Of a stretch of 54,404 nt of DNA, positions 34,140 to 43,588 are shown piece by piece. The stretch is from NCBI GenBank assembly GCA_005879535.1, contig VBKI01000080.1, positions 1-54,404 of the forward strand. Direction: 5' to 3'. The notes beneath the pieces were generated by a model. It did no database searches and was not told the DNA's origin. It saw only the letters and a program-made list of their open reading frames with translations. The position numbers and the translations under genes are program-made. How positions within the stretch are numbered: position 1 is the first letter of the stretch; every line of letters begins with the position of its first letter. This stretch comes from Deltaproteobacteria bacterium (lineage in GTDB: Bacteria > Myxococcota > Myxococcia > Myxococcales > 40CM-4-68-19).

Positions 34140-34496
34140 ATGGCGGAGGAGAAGAAGGGCGGAATGACCGTGGCCGAGGCCGGACGCAAAGGCGGCGTAA
34201 AAGTCGCCCAGGAGCGCGGCCGTGCGTTCTACGAACAGATCGGCCGCAAGGGCGGCGAGACGGTGAAGGCGGAGCGCGGGCACGAGTTCTACGAGCAGAT
34301 CGGCAAGAAGGGCGGCGAGTCCGTCCGTGCCGCGCGCGGTCCGGAGTTCTACTCCCAGATCGGTCACAAGGGCGGGCAGAAGGTCCGCGAGCTGATCGAG
34401 CAGGGGAAGAGAATGGCCCGCGAGGCCGCCGCCAAGAAGGAAGGCGGCCTGGACGAGATGGGCAACTTGAAGGGTGGCCGGCGCGACGAAGAATGA
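34140..34496 (+). CDS. KGG-repeat stress protein, copy D
   Basis: 118 aa. MTVAEAGRKGGVKVAQERG, three FYEQIGRKGG / FYEQIGKKGG / FYSQIGHKGG units, then QKVRELIEQGKR and a charged tail (REAAAKKEGGLDEMGN). ATG 34140 is preceded by GGAGGCAGGG. It shares its C-terminal KVRELIEQGK with copy C, suggesting duplication C to D. Two strong hairpins follow. Confidence 0.84.
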   Translation: MAEEKKGGMTVAEAGRKGGVKVAQERGRAFYEQIGRKGGETVKAERGHEFYEQIGKKGGESVRAARGPEFYSQIGHKGGQKVRELIEQGKRMAREAAAKKEGGLDEMGNLKGGRRDEE

Positions 34497-34513
34497 CGGA
34501 ACAGCCTACAACG

Positions 34514-34550
34514 TAGCCGCAAACCCGCGCCTTCGGCGCGGGAGCGGCTA
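34514..34550 (+). terminator. Nested GC hairpin after the KGG cluster
   Basis: TAGCCGC (34514-34520) pairs with GCGGCTA (34544-34550), enclosing CCCGCGCC-TTC-GGCGCGGG (34524-34542), an exact 8-bp stem with a triloop. No T-tract follows. Probably a 3' stabiliser or part of a double terminator with the next hairpin. Confidence 0.5.
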
Positions 34551-34570
34551 GCTTCCGGGGGTTCTCTGAC

Positions 34571-34632
34571 GGAGGCGGCGGCCCGCGAGGGCCCCGCCTC
34601 CGCGTGCTTCGGCGGTTTTCTGCCGAATTTTT
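34571..34632 (+). terminator. Strong hairpin plus small hairpin with T-tract
   Basis: GGAGGCGG (34571-34578) pairs with CCGCCTCC (34594-34601), with inner GGCCC-GCGA-GGGCC. It is followed by CGGC-N8-GCCG (34610-34625) and AATTTTT (34626-34632). The T-tract makes this the best intrinsic terminator of the window, closing the KGG block before the YrdC gene. Confidence 0.65.
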
Positions 34633-34657
34633 GCGCTGATGCGCGCGGCGGCGGAAC

Positions 34658-35293
34658 ATGGACCGCGTGGCGAAGCGCGCTCCCATCCAGCCCGTCGACC
34701 CGCGGCATCCGCAGCCGCGTCACATCCAGCGCGCCAAAACCGTGCTGCAGGACGGCGGGATCGTCTCCTACCCCACCGATACCTACTACGCGCTCGGCTG
34801 CGATGCGTTCCAGAAAAAGGCGATGGAGCGCCTCGCCCTCTTGAAGCGCCGCGACGGGAAGAAGCCGTTCGCGTTTCTCTGCGCGGACCTCGGGGACGTT
34901 GCGAAGTACGCGATCGTCTCCAACGAGAGTTTCCGCCTGATGCGGCGGCTCTTGCCCGGTCCGTACACCATCGTGCTCGATGCGACCAGGCTCGTGCCGC
35001 GCACGGCGCTCACCCGGCAGCGGCAGGTGGGAGTGCGCGTGCCCGATGCTCCGGTGGCCACCGCGCTGGTTCGCGCGCTTGGACATCCGCTGGCGACCAC
35101 CAGCGCCGCGCTCCCCGATCAGGAGCCGCTGACCGACGCGGCCGACATCCAGGAGCATCTCGGTCACGGAATCGACCTGATCCTCGACGGCGGCGTGACG
35201 CTGAACGAGCCCTCTACCGTGCTCGATCTGACCGGTCCGGCCCCGGTCGTGCTGCGCGAAGGCAAAGGCCGGCTCGAAGGAGTGGTGGCGTGA
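34658..35293 (+). CDS. Sua5/YciO/YrdC-family protein (threonylcarbamoyl-AMP synthase-like)
   Basis: 211 aa. The family makes threonylcarbamoyl-AMP for the t6A modification of tRNA, or is its YciO paralogue. Visible: GGIVSYPTDTYYALGCD (residues about 33-49, active-site entry), KRRDGKKPFAFLC, LLPGPYTIVLDATRLVPR, VGVRVPDAPVATALVRALGHPLATTSA. The second block, K-R-R-x-G-K-P, is typical of YciO-like members, so true t6A activity is not certain. The xerD-like gene starts inside its stop (GTGA). Confidence 0.88.
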   Translation: MDRVAKRAPIQPVDPRHPQPRHIQRAKTVLQDGGIVSYPTDTYYALGCDAFQKKAMERLALLKRRDGKKPFAFLCADLGDVAKYAIVSNESFRLMRRLLPGPYTIVLDATRLVPRTALTRQRQVGVRVPDAPVATALVRALGHPLATTSAALPDQEPLTDAADIQEHLGHGIDLILDGGVTLNEPSTVLDLTGPAPVVLREGKGRLEGVVA

Positions 35294-36207
35294 CCGAAGC
35301 GGTGCACAACGCGCCCTCGGCGCTGGACGAAGCCGTGGATCGGTATCTGGCGCACCTGCGCGTCGAGCGCGGGCTGCTCGACGCGACCCTCGAGGCCTAC
35401 GCTCGCGACCTGCGCGAATACGTGGACTGGCTCTCGGCGAGCGGGATCGCGCGGCTGTCGGAGGTGACGGAGCCCACCGTCCTCCAGCACCTCGGCGCTC
35501 TCCAGATTCGCGGCCTCTCGCGCGCGTCGCAGGCGCGGCACCTGGCCGCGGTGCGGGGCCTGCACAAGTTCGCGAACGCCGAGGGCCTCGCGCCCAGCGA
35601 TCCCTCGGAGGGAGTGGAAGCCACCCGCGGGTCGCGCCCCCTGCCGCATTTTCTCGGAATCGACGACGTCGACCGGCTGCTCGCGCAGCCCACTTCCTCG
35701 ACGGCGACCGGCGCACGTGACAAGGCGATGCTGGAAGTGCTCTACGCGAGCGGGCTGCGCGTCTCGGAGCTGGTCGGGCTTCCCCTCGGCGGCATCGACT
35801 CCATGATCGGCGTGGTACGGGTGCGCGGCAAGGGCGGCAAGGAACGCATCGTTCCCGTCGGCGCTCGCGCCCGCGAGGCGCTCGACGTCTATCTCGGGGG
35901 GCCGCGCCAGAAGCTGCTCGGGACTCGCCACTCCTCCGACCTCTTCGTCACCCCGCGCGGCGGCCACATGACCCGGCAGGGATTCTGGAAGCTGCTCGGC
36001 AGATACGCGCGCGCGGCAGGCATCGAGCAGCGCGTCTACCCGCACACGCTGCGCCACAGCTTCGCCACCCATCTGCTCGAGCGCGGCGCCGACCTGCGCG
36101 CCGTGCAGGCGATGCTCGGCCACGCGGACATCGCGACGACGCAGATCTACACGCATGTGGACCGCGAGCGCCTCAAGGCGGTCATCGCCAAGCACCCCCG
36201 GGCATAA
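35290..36207 (+). CDS. xerD: Tyrosine recombinase XerC/XerD-like
   Basis: Site-specific recombinase of 305 aa, the length of chromosome-dimer resolvases. SAM-like N-terminal domain about 10-95 ([30 protein letters not shown]), catalytic residues R157 ([10 protein letters not shown]), K in RGKGGKER, H252-x-x-R255 ([12 protein letters not shown]), H278 (GHADIATTQ) and nucleophile Y287 (IYTHV). GTG 35290 overlaps the yrdC-like stop. Xer by length and lack of phage context; XerC versus XerD cannot be decided by eye, and the symbol is provisional. Confidence 0.93.
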   Translation: MTEAVHNAPSALDEAVDRYLAHLRVERGLLDATLEAYARDLREYVDWLSASGIARLSEVTEPTVLQHLGALQIRGLSRASQARHLAAVRGLHKFANAEGLAPSDPSEGVEATRGSRPLPHFLGIDDVDRLLAQPTSSTATGARDKAMLEVLYASGLRVSELVGLPLGGIDSMIGVVRVRGKGGKERIVPVGARAREALDVYLGGPRQKLLGTRHSSDLFVTPRGGHMTRQGFWKLLGRYARAAGIEQRVYPHTLRHSFATHLLERGADLRAVQAMLGHADIATTQIYTHVDRERLKAVIAKHPRA

Positions 36208-36294
36208 GCCGCGGTTTTCATGGCCTGACCCCCGGGCGATCCGCTACAGTCCGGGCCACGCGCGGCGTGAGCCGCCCGGACGAGCAGCCCCGAA

Positions 36295-37323
36295 ATGAGC
36301 GAAGCCGCCCAGAAGCCCCCACAGCGCCAGCCGCGCCGCGTCGTCTCCGGCATGCGCCCCACCGGGCGCCTCCATCTCGGCCACTACCATGGCGCCGTGA
36401 AGAACTGGATCGAGATCAGCCGGAAGGCGGAATGCTTCTTCTTCTCCGCCGATTGGCATGCGCTCACCAGCGAGTACAAGGACACGTCCGGGATCGGCGA
36501 GGCGCAGCGCGAGATGTTCGCCGACTGGGTCGCCGCCGGGCTCGATCCCGAGCGCTGCACGCTGTTCATCCAGAGCCACGTCAAGCAGCACGCAGAGCTC
36601 TATCTGCTCCTGGCGATGGTCGCGCCGCTCGGGTGGCTCGAGCGCGTGCCTACGTACAAGGAGCAGCAGGAGCAGCTCAAGGAGAAGGACCTCAATACCT
36701 ACGGGTTCCTCGGATACCCGCTGCTGCAGACCGCGGACGTGGCGCTCTACGGCGCCGACGCGGTGCCGGTGGGACAGGACCAGGTCTCACACCTCGAGCT
36801 CGCCCGCGAGATCGTGCGCAAGTTCAACTTCCACTTCGGCTCCCCGCAGAAGCCGGTGCTGGTCGAGCCGCACCCGTATCTCACCGACGTTCCGAAGATC
36901 CTCGGGCTCGACGGCCGCAAGATGAGCAAGAGCTACGGCAACGCCGTCGAGCTGGGCGAAGATCCGGAGAGCGCCCGCAAGCGGGTCATGGTGGCGGTCA
37001 CCGATCCGGCGCGGAAGCGGCGCCACGATCCCGGCCATCCCGAGGTCTGTCCCATCTACTGGCTGCACCGCGCCTACAGCACTCCGGAGCGGGTCGAGCT
37101 GGTCGATCGGGAATGCCGCAGCGCGGGCATCGGCTGCGTCGACTGCAAGAAGATGCTGCTGGAAAGCCTCCTTCCCGCGCTGGAGAAGCACCGCTCCGCG
37201 CGAGCCGAGCTGGACCAGACGCCGGGCCGCATCGAAGAGCTGGTGCAGCTCGGAACCCGCAAGGCCACCGCGGTGGCGGAACAGACCATGGCCGCGGTGC
37301 GCGACGCGGTGAAGCTGACATGA
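36295..37323 (+). CDS. trpS: Tryptophanyl-tRNA synthetase
   Basis: Class I aminoacyl-tRNA synthetase charging tRNA-Trp. 342 aa. Signature H27-L-G-H30 after [13 protein letters not shown], and KMSKS at 209-213 in [33 protein letters not shown] gives the Trp/ATP pocket. A Cys-rich [14 protein letters not shown] near residue 275 is a feature of the TrpRS-I/II group with a short metal site. The ATG of scpA overlaps its stop. Confidence 0.97.
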   Translation: MSEAAQKPPQRQPRRVVSGMRPTGRLHLGHYHGAVKNWIEISRKAECFFFSADWHALTSEYKDTSGIGEAQREMFADWVAAGLDPERCTLFIQSHVKQHAELYLLLAMVAPLGWLERVPTYKEQQEQLKEKDLNTYGFLGYPLLQTADVALYGADAVPVGQDQVSHLELAREIVRKFNFHFGSPQKPVLVEPHPYLTDVPKILGLDGRKMSKSYGNAVELGEDPESARKRVMVAVTDPARKRRHDPGHPEVCPIYWLHRAYSTPERVELVDRECRSAGIGCVDCKKMLLESLLPALEKHRSARAELDQTPGRIEELVQLGTRKATAVAEQTMAAVRDAVKLT

Positions 37324-38112
37324 TGGAGGTGCAGGCCGCCCAGAACGGCGCTTTCGCCGTCGAGCTGCCCGTCTTCGAAGGGCCGCTGGATCTGCTGCTC
37401 TCGCTCATCCAGGACCACAAGCTCGACATCTTCGACATCCCCATCAGCTTCGTCACCGACCGCTACCTCGAGTACATGAACGCGGCGCAGGCGCTGAACA
37501 TCGATCTGGCGGCCGAGTACCTCCTGATGGCGGCGACGCTCGCGCACATCAAGTCGCGCATGCTGCTGCCGCGCGAGGAGGCGGCGGACGCTCCCGAAGG
37601 GGAGCTCGGGCCGGATCCGCGCGAGGAGCTGGTCCGCAGGCTGCTCGAGTATCAGAAGTACAAGGACGTCGCGCTACGGATCGGCGCGCTCCCGCAGCTC
37701 GGTCGCGACGTGTTCGTGCGCCGCGCCAAGGAGGACCTGCCCCTCGCCGCGGGCGCAGTCGCGTACCTGAGGCCGCCCGATCTCTCCGTCTACCGCCTGA
37801 TCGAGCTGATGGACCGGGTGCTCAAAGAGCGGAAGATCGAGATCCCGCACGAAGTGTTCATCGAGCGCCTCTCGATCGGCGATCGGATCTCGGTGATCAC
37901 CGATCGGCTGCGCGATCTCGATCGCATCACCTTCACCTCGCTGTTCGCCGATCTGGGCGATCGCGACCGCCATCGCATCGTTCCCACCTTCCTCGCCCTG
38001 CTGGAGATGGCGAGGCTGAAGCTGATCCGCGTCCACCAGCCCGAACGTCACGCCGAGATCTACATCGGGCGGACGGAGGCGCTCCTCACCTCGTCCGCGG
38101 AAGGAGCGTCGC

Positions 38113-38129
<17 letters not shown>
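37320..38129 (+). CDS. scpA: Segregation and condensation protein ScpA (kleisin)
   Basis: Kleisin subunit of the SMC-ScpAB condensin. 269 aa. N-terminal [25 protein letters not shown] (about 18-42) is the SMC-neck binding part, then [21 protein letters not shown]; the C-terminal winged helix is [36 protein letters not shown] 37320 overlaps the trpS stop; scpB starts inside its 3' end (17-base overlap). Confidence 0.95.
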
Positions 38130-39018
<889 letters not shown>

Positions 39019-39855
39019 ATGAGCGCCGAGAGGCTGCAGAAGATCCTCGCTCACGCGGGCGTCGCCTCGCGGCGCAAGGCCGAGGAGCTGATCGAGGCCG
39101 GACACGTCAGCGTCAACGGCAAGGTGGTGCGGGAGCTGGGCAGCAAGGCGGATCTGGATCAGGACCTCATCCAGGTCGACGGCCGCACCATTCGCGAGAC
39201 GCAGGACAAGGTCTACTACGTGCTCTACAAGCCGGCGGGCTGCGTGACGACGCTGAGCGATCCGGAGAATCGCCCGACCATCAAGGCGTACCTCGAGGAG
39301 ATCCCCGAGCGCGTGTATCCGGTCGGGAGGCTGGACTACGACGTCGAGGGAGCGCTGATCGTCACCAACGACGGCGATCTCGCCTTCTCGATGATGCATC
39401 CGCGGTTCGGCGTCCGCCGCACCTACCTGGCGAAAGTGCACGGCGTTCCGGCGGCGGAGCAGCTCGAGCGACTCCGCCGCGGAGTGAGACTGGAGGACGG
39501 CCGCGCCCGCGCGCTGGAGGCCGACCTGCACTCGCGCACGCCGAAGAACACCTGGGTGCGGGTGGTCGTGGCGGAGGGCCGGCAACACCTCGTCAAGAGG
39601 CTGATGGAAGCGGTGGGCGCGCCTGTGCAGAAGCTGCACCGGGCGGACTACGGCGGCATCGGGGTGGGGGGCATGCGACCCGGCGAAGTGCGCGAACTGA
39701 CTCGCGCGGAAGTGCAGTCGCTGCGCGCCCAGGCGGGAAAGAAGGCCGAGGCGAGCGACCGTCGTGCGCCGGTAGCGCTCCCCGCCCGGCGGCACGGCCA
39801 TGGGCCGCCGAGCCCAGGGGGTAGGACGCGCCGCGGCCGCCACAGCAGGCGCTGA
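39019..39855 (+). CDS. rluB: Ribosomal large subunit pseudouridine synthase (RluB-like)
   Basis: Isomerises a uridine of 23S rRNA. 278 aa. S4 RNA-binding domain about 4-60 (RLQKILAHAGVASRRKAEELI), catalytic D106 in GRLDYDVEGALIVTNDG, and KNTWVRVVVAEGRQHLVKRLMEAVG. A basic His/Arg/Pro/Gly tail of about 35 residues (APVALPARRHGHGPP) could add RNA affinity. ATG 39019 follows the scpB stop with no gap. Confidence 0.93.
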   Translation: MSAERLQKILAHAGVASRRKAEELIEAGHVSVNGKVVRELGSKADLDQDLIQVDGRTIRETQDKVYYVLYKPAGCVTTLSDPENRPTIKAYLEEIPERVYPVGRLDYDVEGALIVTNDGDLAFSMMHPRFGVRRTYLAKVHGVPAAEQLERLRRGVRLEDGRARALEADLHSRTPKNTWVRVVVAEGRQHLVKRLMEAVGAPVQKLHRADYGGIGVGGMRPGEVRELTRAEVQSLRAQAGKKAEASDRRAPVALPARRHGHGPPSPGGRTRRGRHSRR

Positions 39856-39895
39856 ACCTGACAGGCCCCCGCAAGCAAGGTTAGAAAGGGGGCGG

Positions 39896-41737
39896 ATGGC
39901 GAAAAAGCCGCAGATCGACATCCGCGGGCTGAAGGACGAGGTCGCCGAGCACCTCAAGAAGTCGAGGTGGGAGAAGGCGGCCGAGGTCCTCGAGCAGCTC
40001 GTCGCCCTGGAGCCCAAGGACATGGCCCAGCGGCTCAGGCTGGGCGAAACATACCGCCGGATGGATCAGCCACAACTGGCCATCCAGGCCTACCAGCACG
40101 CGGCGAAATTCTTCGGGGACGAAGGCCAGCTGATCAAGGCCATCGGGGCGGTCAAGATCATCCTGGAGATCGATCCGCGCAACGCCGAGGCGCAGAGGCA
40201 GCTCGCGGCGATGAACGAGCGCCGGATCGGGAAGGTGTCGCTGGGGCGGACCGGCCTGAAGAAGGCACCGCCGCCGGCGCCTCGCCCCGCCGCCGCGAAG
40301 CCCGTGACCGCCCCGCAGTCAGCCCGGGTCGTCGACACGACGGGACACATCGAGCTGCCGGAGATCGGAGACGACGAGCCGCTCGAGCTCGACCATGGGA
40401 TGGCGGCCACGCCGCCTCCGCGCGGTCGCCCGCAGACATTGAGCAGCCGCGCGCAGGCCTTGAGCGGCGGCGTGGCATTGAGCGGCGGCGAGCTGGAAGC
40501 GGAGATCCCCGACGAGCCTCCTCCGCCGCCTCCGCGCGGCAAGCAGCGCGCGATCGCTCCGCTGGCGCCCCAGCCGCAGGCGGGGATCGATCTCGATCCG
40601 CTTCTGCCGCCGCCGCAGGCGGAGGCGCTGCCCGATGACGCCATCCTCACCCTCCAGGCGGAGGACCTGGTCGCAGCGCCGCACGACGAAGAGGTCATCT
40701 CGGGCGAGGAGTTCGTACGCCAGACAGGTCCCATCGCGGACCTGCTTTCCAGCGGCGTCGAAGAGGAAGTCGAGCTGCTCTCCATCACCGCCGACGAGGA
40801 GTTGGCAGGTGCGAGGCCTACCGCCGCGCCTGCCGTGTCCGCCGAGGACGAGGACTTCGATCGCGCTTTCGGCAACATCGCCGCCCCGCCCGAAGAGCGC
40901 GCGTCGAAGATGAACGCGAAGAAGGTGCCGCTGTTCGACGACCTTCCGCAGGACGCCTTCGTCGCCCTGGTGAACCGGCTGAGCTACCACCGCCACGTTC
41001 CCGGCCAGATCATCATTCGCGAGGGCGACCCCGGACGGAGCTTTTTCATCATCGTCGAAGGGAGGGTCCGGGTCTGCAAGAGCGCCCCCGACGGGAAGGA
41101 GCTCACGCTCGCGCACCTCGGCGAGGGCGCGTTCTTCGGCGAGATGGCGCTGCTCTCGGGCGCGCCGCGCACGGCGAACGTCATCTCGGAGGAGGACACC
41201 GAGGTCCTCGAGGTGACCGACAACATGCTGCGCGAGCTGGCCGGCAAGTATCCCCAGGTGATCTCGTCGCTGAAGAACTTCTATCGGCAGCGGCTCCTGA
41301 ACAACGTGATGGCCATTTCGCCGTTGTTCAAGGACTTCGATCCCTCGCAGCGCAAGGCCATCGTGGAGAAGTTCCGCATGCGTCAGGCTGCTCCACAGGA
41401 GAAGATCATCGTCGAGGGGAAGAGCTCGGACGGCCTCTATGTGGTGCTCCACGGCATCGTGGAGGTCTCCACCCAGCAGCGACAGGTGGCGGTCCTCAAG
41501 GAAGGCGAGATCTTCGGGGAGATGTCGCTCCTCACCCGGGAGCCGGCCGCCGCGACCGTGAGCGCACAGACCAATTCCATCCTCCTGCGACTCCCGCGGG
41601 ACAGCTTCCAGGAGCTGGTGGTCACGCATCCGCAGATCCTCGCGCTGGTGAGCGAGCTGACGGAGAAGCGCCGCAGCGCCATCGAGGCGATCCTCGAGGG
41701 CCAGGGCGAAGGCCACGACGGAATGAGCTTCGTCTAG
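39896..41737 (+). CDS. TPR protein with two C-terminal cyclic-nucleotide-binding domains
   Basis: 613 aa. TPR-like N-terminus about 15-110 (LEQLVALEPKDMAQRLRLGETYRRM, AIGAVKIILEIDPRNAEAQRQLAAM), a long Pro/Ala/Glu-rich linker about 115-345, then two cNMP domains. The first (about 352-470) has the cassette FGEMALLSGAPRTANV with the phosphate-binding Arg. The second (about 480-600) has FGEMSLLTREPAAATV, without the Arg, so it probably does not bind cNMP normally. No HTH, so not a CRP factor. ATG 39896 follows AAAGGGGGCGG. Confidence 0.9.
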   Translation: MAKKPQIDIRGLKDEVAEHLKKSRWEKAAEVLEQLVALEPKDMAQRLRLGETYRRMDQPQLAIQAYQHAAKFFGDEGQLIKAIGAVKIILEIDPRNAEAQRQLAAMNERRIGKVSLGRTGLKKAPPPAPRPAAAKPVTAPQSARVVDTTGHIELPEIGDDEPLELDHGMAATPPPRGRPQTLSSRAQALSGGVALSGGELEAEIPDEPPPPPPRGKQRAIAPLAPQPQAGIDLDPLLPPPQAEALPDDAILTLQAEDLVAAPHDEEVISGEEFVRQTGPIADLLSSGVEEEVELLSITADEELAGARPTAAPAVSAEDEDFDRAFGNIAAPPEERASKMNAKKVPLFDDLPQDAFVALVNRLSYHRHVPGQIIIREGDPGRSFFIIVEGRVRVCKSAPDGKELTLAHLGEGAFFGEMALLSGAPRTANVISEEDTEVLEVTDNMLRELAGKYPQVISSLKNFYRQRLLNNVMAISPLFKDFDPSQRKAIVEKFRMRQAAPQEKIIVEGKSSDGLYVVLHGIVEVSTQQRQVAVLKEGEIFGEMSLLTREPAAATVSAQTNSILLRLPRDSFQELVVTHPQILALVSELTEKRRSAIEAILEGQGEGHDGMSFV

Positions 41738-41742
41738 GCGCG

Positions 41743-41805
41743 CCCGCCGCAGGCGGGTTAGCGCCTACGCAGTTTCTGGCTGTTTCCGCGAAGGCGGAAA
41801 CAGCC
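41743..41805. terminator. Two hairpins between convergent genes
   Basis: CCCGCC-GCA-GGCGGG (41743-41757) and then GGCTGTTTCCGC-GAAG-GCGGAAACAGCC (41778-41805), a perfect 12-bp stem with a 4-base loop. They lie between the stop at 41737 and the convergent stop at 41815, so the second can serve both strands. No long T-tract. Confidence 0.6.
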
Positions 41806-41814
41806 TTGAAAAGG

Positions 41815-42570
41815 CTATTTCCTCGCCGCGCGTTGCCCGAGCTCGCCGCGGCGGACGACGCCCTTGTCCTGGAGCAGGTCGACCAGCGCGCGGAAGGCGC
41901 GGCTCTGGGCGTTGATCGTCCGCTCCAACCGGATGATCAGCGCCTTCAGCTCCTCCAGCGCGTTCTGCGACGCGCCGTCCGGAGCGATGATCGCGATCTG
42001 ATCCTCGTCGTCCGGCTCCAGCATCGCTTCCGGAAACTCCGCCTCGGCCGTGCGGTCCGGCACCGATCGCGGCCGCGGCGCGCCCAGCGGGATGTCGGGA
42101 ATCGCCGAGAGCGGCTCGCCGAGGCGCGGGCGCGGGACCCGCTCGCCGAAGTAATACCTGCGCATCGCGCGCTCGATGCTGCTCATCGAGGCGAGTGCCG
42201 GCTCCAGCGCGTAACCGCAGATCCGCGCCACTTCCTGCAGGGCCTGCCGATCGGGCTCCGCCGTGGCGACGCGCAGGACGCGCTCGCGCTCGTTCACTTC
42301 GAGGGGAAAAACGCCGTACCGCTCGCAGGCGTCGACCGGCAAGCAGCGCAGGGCGCGGGAAGGAACCTCGGTGCCGTCGAGGTCGACGACGTCGAGCCCG
42401 AGCTGCTCGGAGAGGGCGATCATCAAGTCGTCCTCGCTGACGTAGCCGAGATCGACAAGCGTCTGCCCCAGCTTCCCGCCGAAAGCGCGCTGGTCGCTGA
42501 GGGCGGCGATCAGCTTCTCCGAGTCGATCACTCCGCGCGAGATGAGGATGTCGCCGAGCTTCCCGCTCAT
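41815..42570 (-). CDS. MshEN (GspE/PilB N-terminal-like) domain protein
   Basis: 251 aa. Two N-terminal repeats, GDILISRGVIDSEKLIAALSDQR and GQTLVDLGYVSEDDLMIALSEQLGLDVVDLDG, form the MshEN/T2SSE-N domain that in some ATPases binds c-di-GMP; LPVDACERYGVFPLEV and VATAEPDRQALQEVARICGY follow. No ATPase domain is present, so this is a stand-alone regulatory module. C-terminus has a coiled helix (ALEELKALIIRLERTINAQSRAFRALVDLL). ATG 42570 overlaps the upstream stop by 4. Confidence 0.85.
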   Translation of the reverse strand: MSGKLGDILISRGVIDSEKLIAALSDQRAFGGKLGQTLVDLGYVSEDDLMIALSEQLGLDVVDLDGTEVPSRALRCLPVDACERYGVFPLEVNERERVLRVATAEPDRQALQEVARICGYALEPALASMSSIERAMRRYYFGERVPRPRLGEPLSAIPDIPLGAPRPRSVPDRTAEAEFPEAMLEPDDEDQIAIIAPDGASQNALEELKALIIRLERTINAQSRAFRALVDLLQDKGVVRRGELGQRAARK

Positions 42571-43535
42571 CGCTTTTCCTCCGCGATGCGCACCGGCTCC
42601 CAGGCGGCCTTGCGCCCGTGCACGGTCAACAGCGCCGCCTGGCCTGCCACGGTCGAGCCGTCGGCCATCGGCCAGGGCGTCCGGTCCGCGGCGCCCGGGT
42701 TCAGGTAGAGCTGCGCAACCTCGGTCTTCGGTGGCACCGGGGCGCCGCGCCCGTCGACGGCGCGACCGCCGGATTCCCAAACCTGTCCGAAGATGCCGAA
42801 CTGCGCCTTTTGCAGGAGCTGCGAGAGCCGGGGGTCGCCAAGATTCTGGCCGTCGCTGACGTCGAGCGCGCGCACGTCCTGCCCGCGCGGCGGAATCGAT
42901 GCCACGAAGATCGCGGGAGCGGTGACGCGGTCCAGGGCGGCGGAAACCGCTTCGATGTCCTTCTGCACGTACACGCAGGCGCCCTCGGAGTGCAGCTGAC
43001 GCCGCTCGAACGCTCCGGGGAGGCCGACGACGGTCGCATCTCCCAGATCGGCGATCCGCGTATGGGAGAGGTCGACGATGCGCGAGCCTTTCTTGCGCAG
43101 CTCGGCCTCGACCGCATCGAGCTCGGAGCGCACCTCGCGGTTGCCCGCGATGGCAAGGACGGGGAGCCCGCTCTCCGCCAGGGATCCGAGAAGGGTCTCC
43201 TGTTCGTCCGGATTGTCGCCCAGGTCGCCGTCGGCGATCAGCGCCTCGGCACCTCGCCGTTTCAGCTCGGCGACGAGCTTGCGGATGAAGGCGACGTTCT
43301 CCTCGTCCGCATCCTTCAGGCCAGCCAGCACGCCGATCTTCAGCTCACCGGTCGCGGTCCGGAGCTTCTCGCGCGCGCCGGGAGCATCGAAGGGCGCCGC
43401 GCAGGCCGGGTCGCTCCGCAGCGCCGACACCTGCCGTCCCGGAACAGGCGTCGTCGGCGGCGCAACAGGAGCGACCACCTTCTCGCGACATGCCATCATC
43501 GCAAGGAGGATCAATCCGGAGATTCTGGAGCGCAT
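42567..43535 (-). CDS. Metallophosphoesterase-like lipoprotein, first metal motif missing
   Basis: 322 aa. Signal MRSRISGLILLAMMAC with lipid Cys16, so probably membrane-anchored and periplasmic. Calcineurin-like blocks: LIADGDLGDNPDEQETLL (GD-x-x-D-like), VLAIAGNREVRSE (GN-[RH]-E) and ATVVGLPGAFE. The first family motif, D-x-H, would fall at IGVLAGLKDADEE but has no His, and GNHE is changed to GNRE. Metal-dependent catalysis is therefore doubtful; it may be a binding relative. Confidence 0.75.
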   Translation of the reverse strand: MRSRISGLILLAMMACREKVVAPVAPPTTPVPGRQVSALRSDPACAAPFDAPGAREKLRTATGELKIGVLAGLKDADEENVAFIRKLVAELKRRGAEALIADGDLGDNPDEQETLLGSLAESGLPVLAIAGNREVRSELDAVEAELRKKGSRIVDLSHTRIADLGDATVVGLPGAFERRQLHSEGACVYVQKDIEAVSAALDRVTAPAIFVASIPPRGQDVRALDVSDGQNLGDPRLSQLLQKAQFGIFGQVWESGGRAVDGRGAPVPPKTEVAQLYLNPGAADRTPWPMADGSTVAGQAALLTVHGRKAAWEPVRIAEEKR

Positions 43536-43588
43536 CCACGCGCAGTTTCGGCGCTCTACGGCTTCAGATCAATGAAGGTTTTTGGTTT

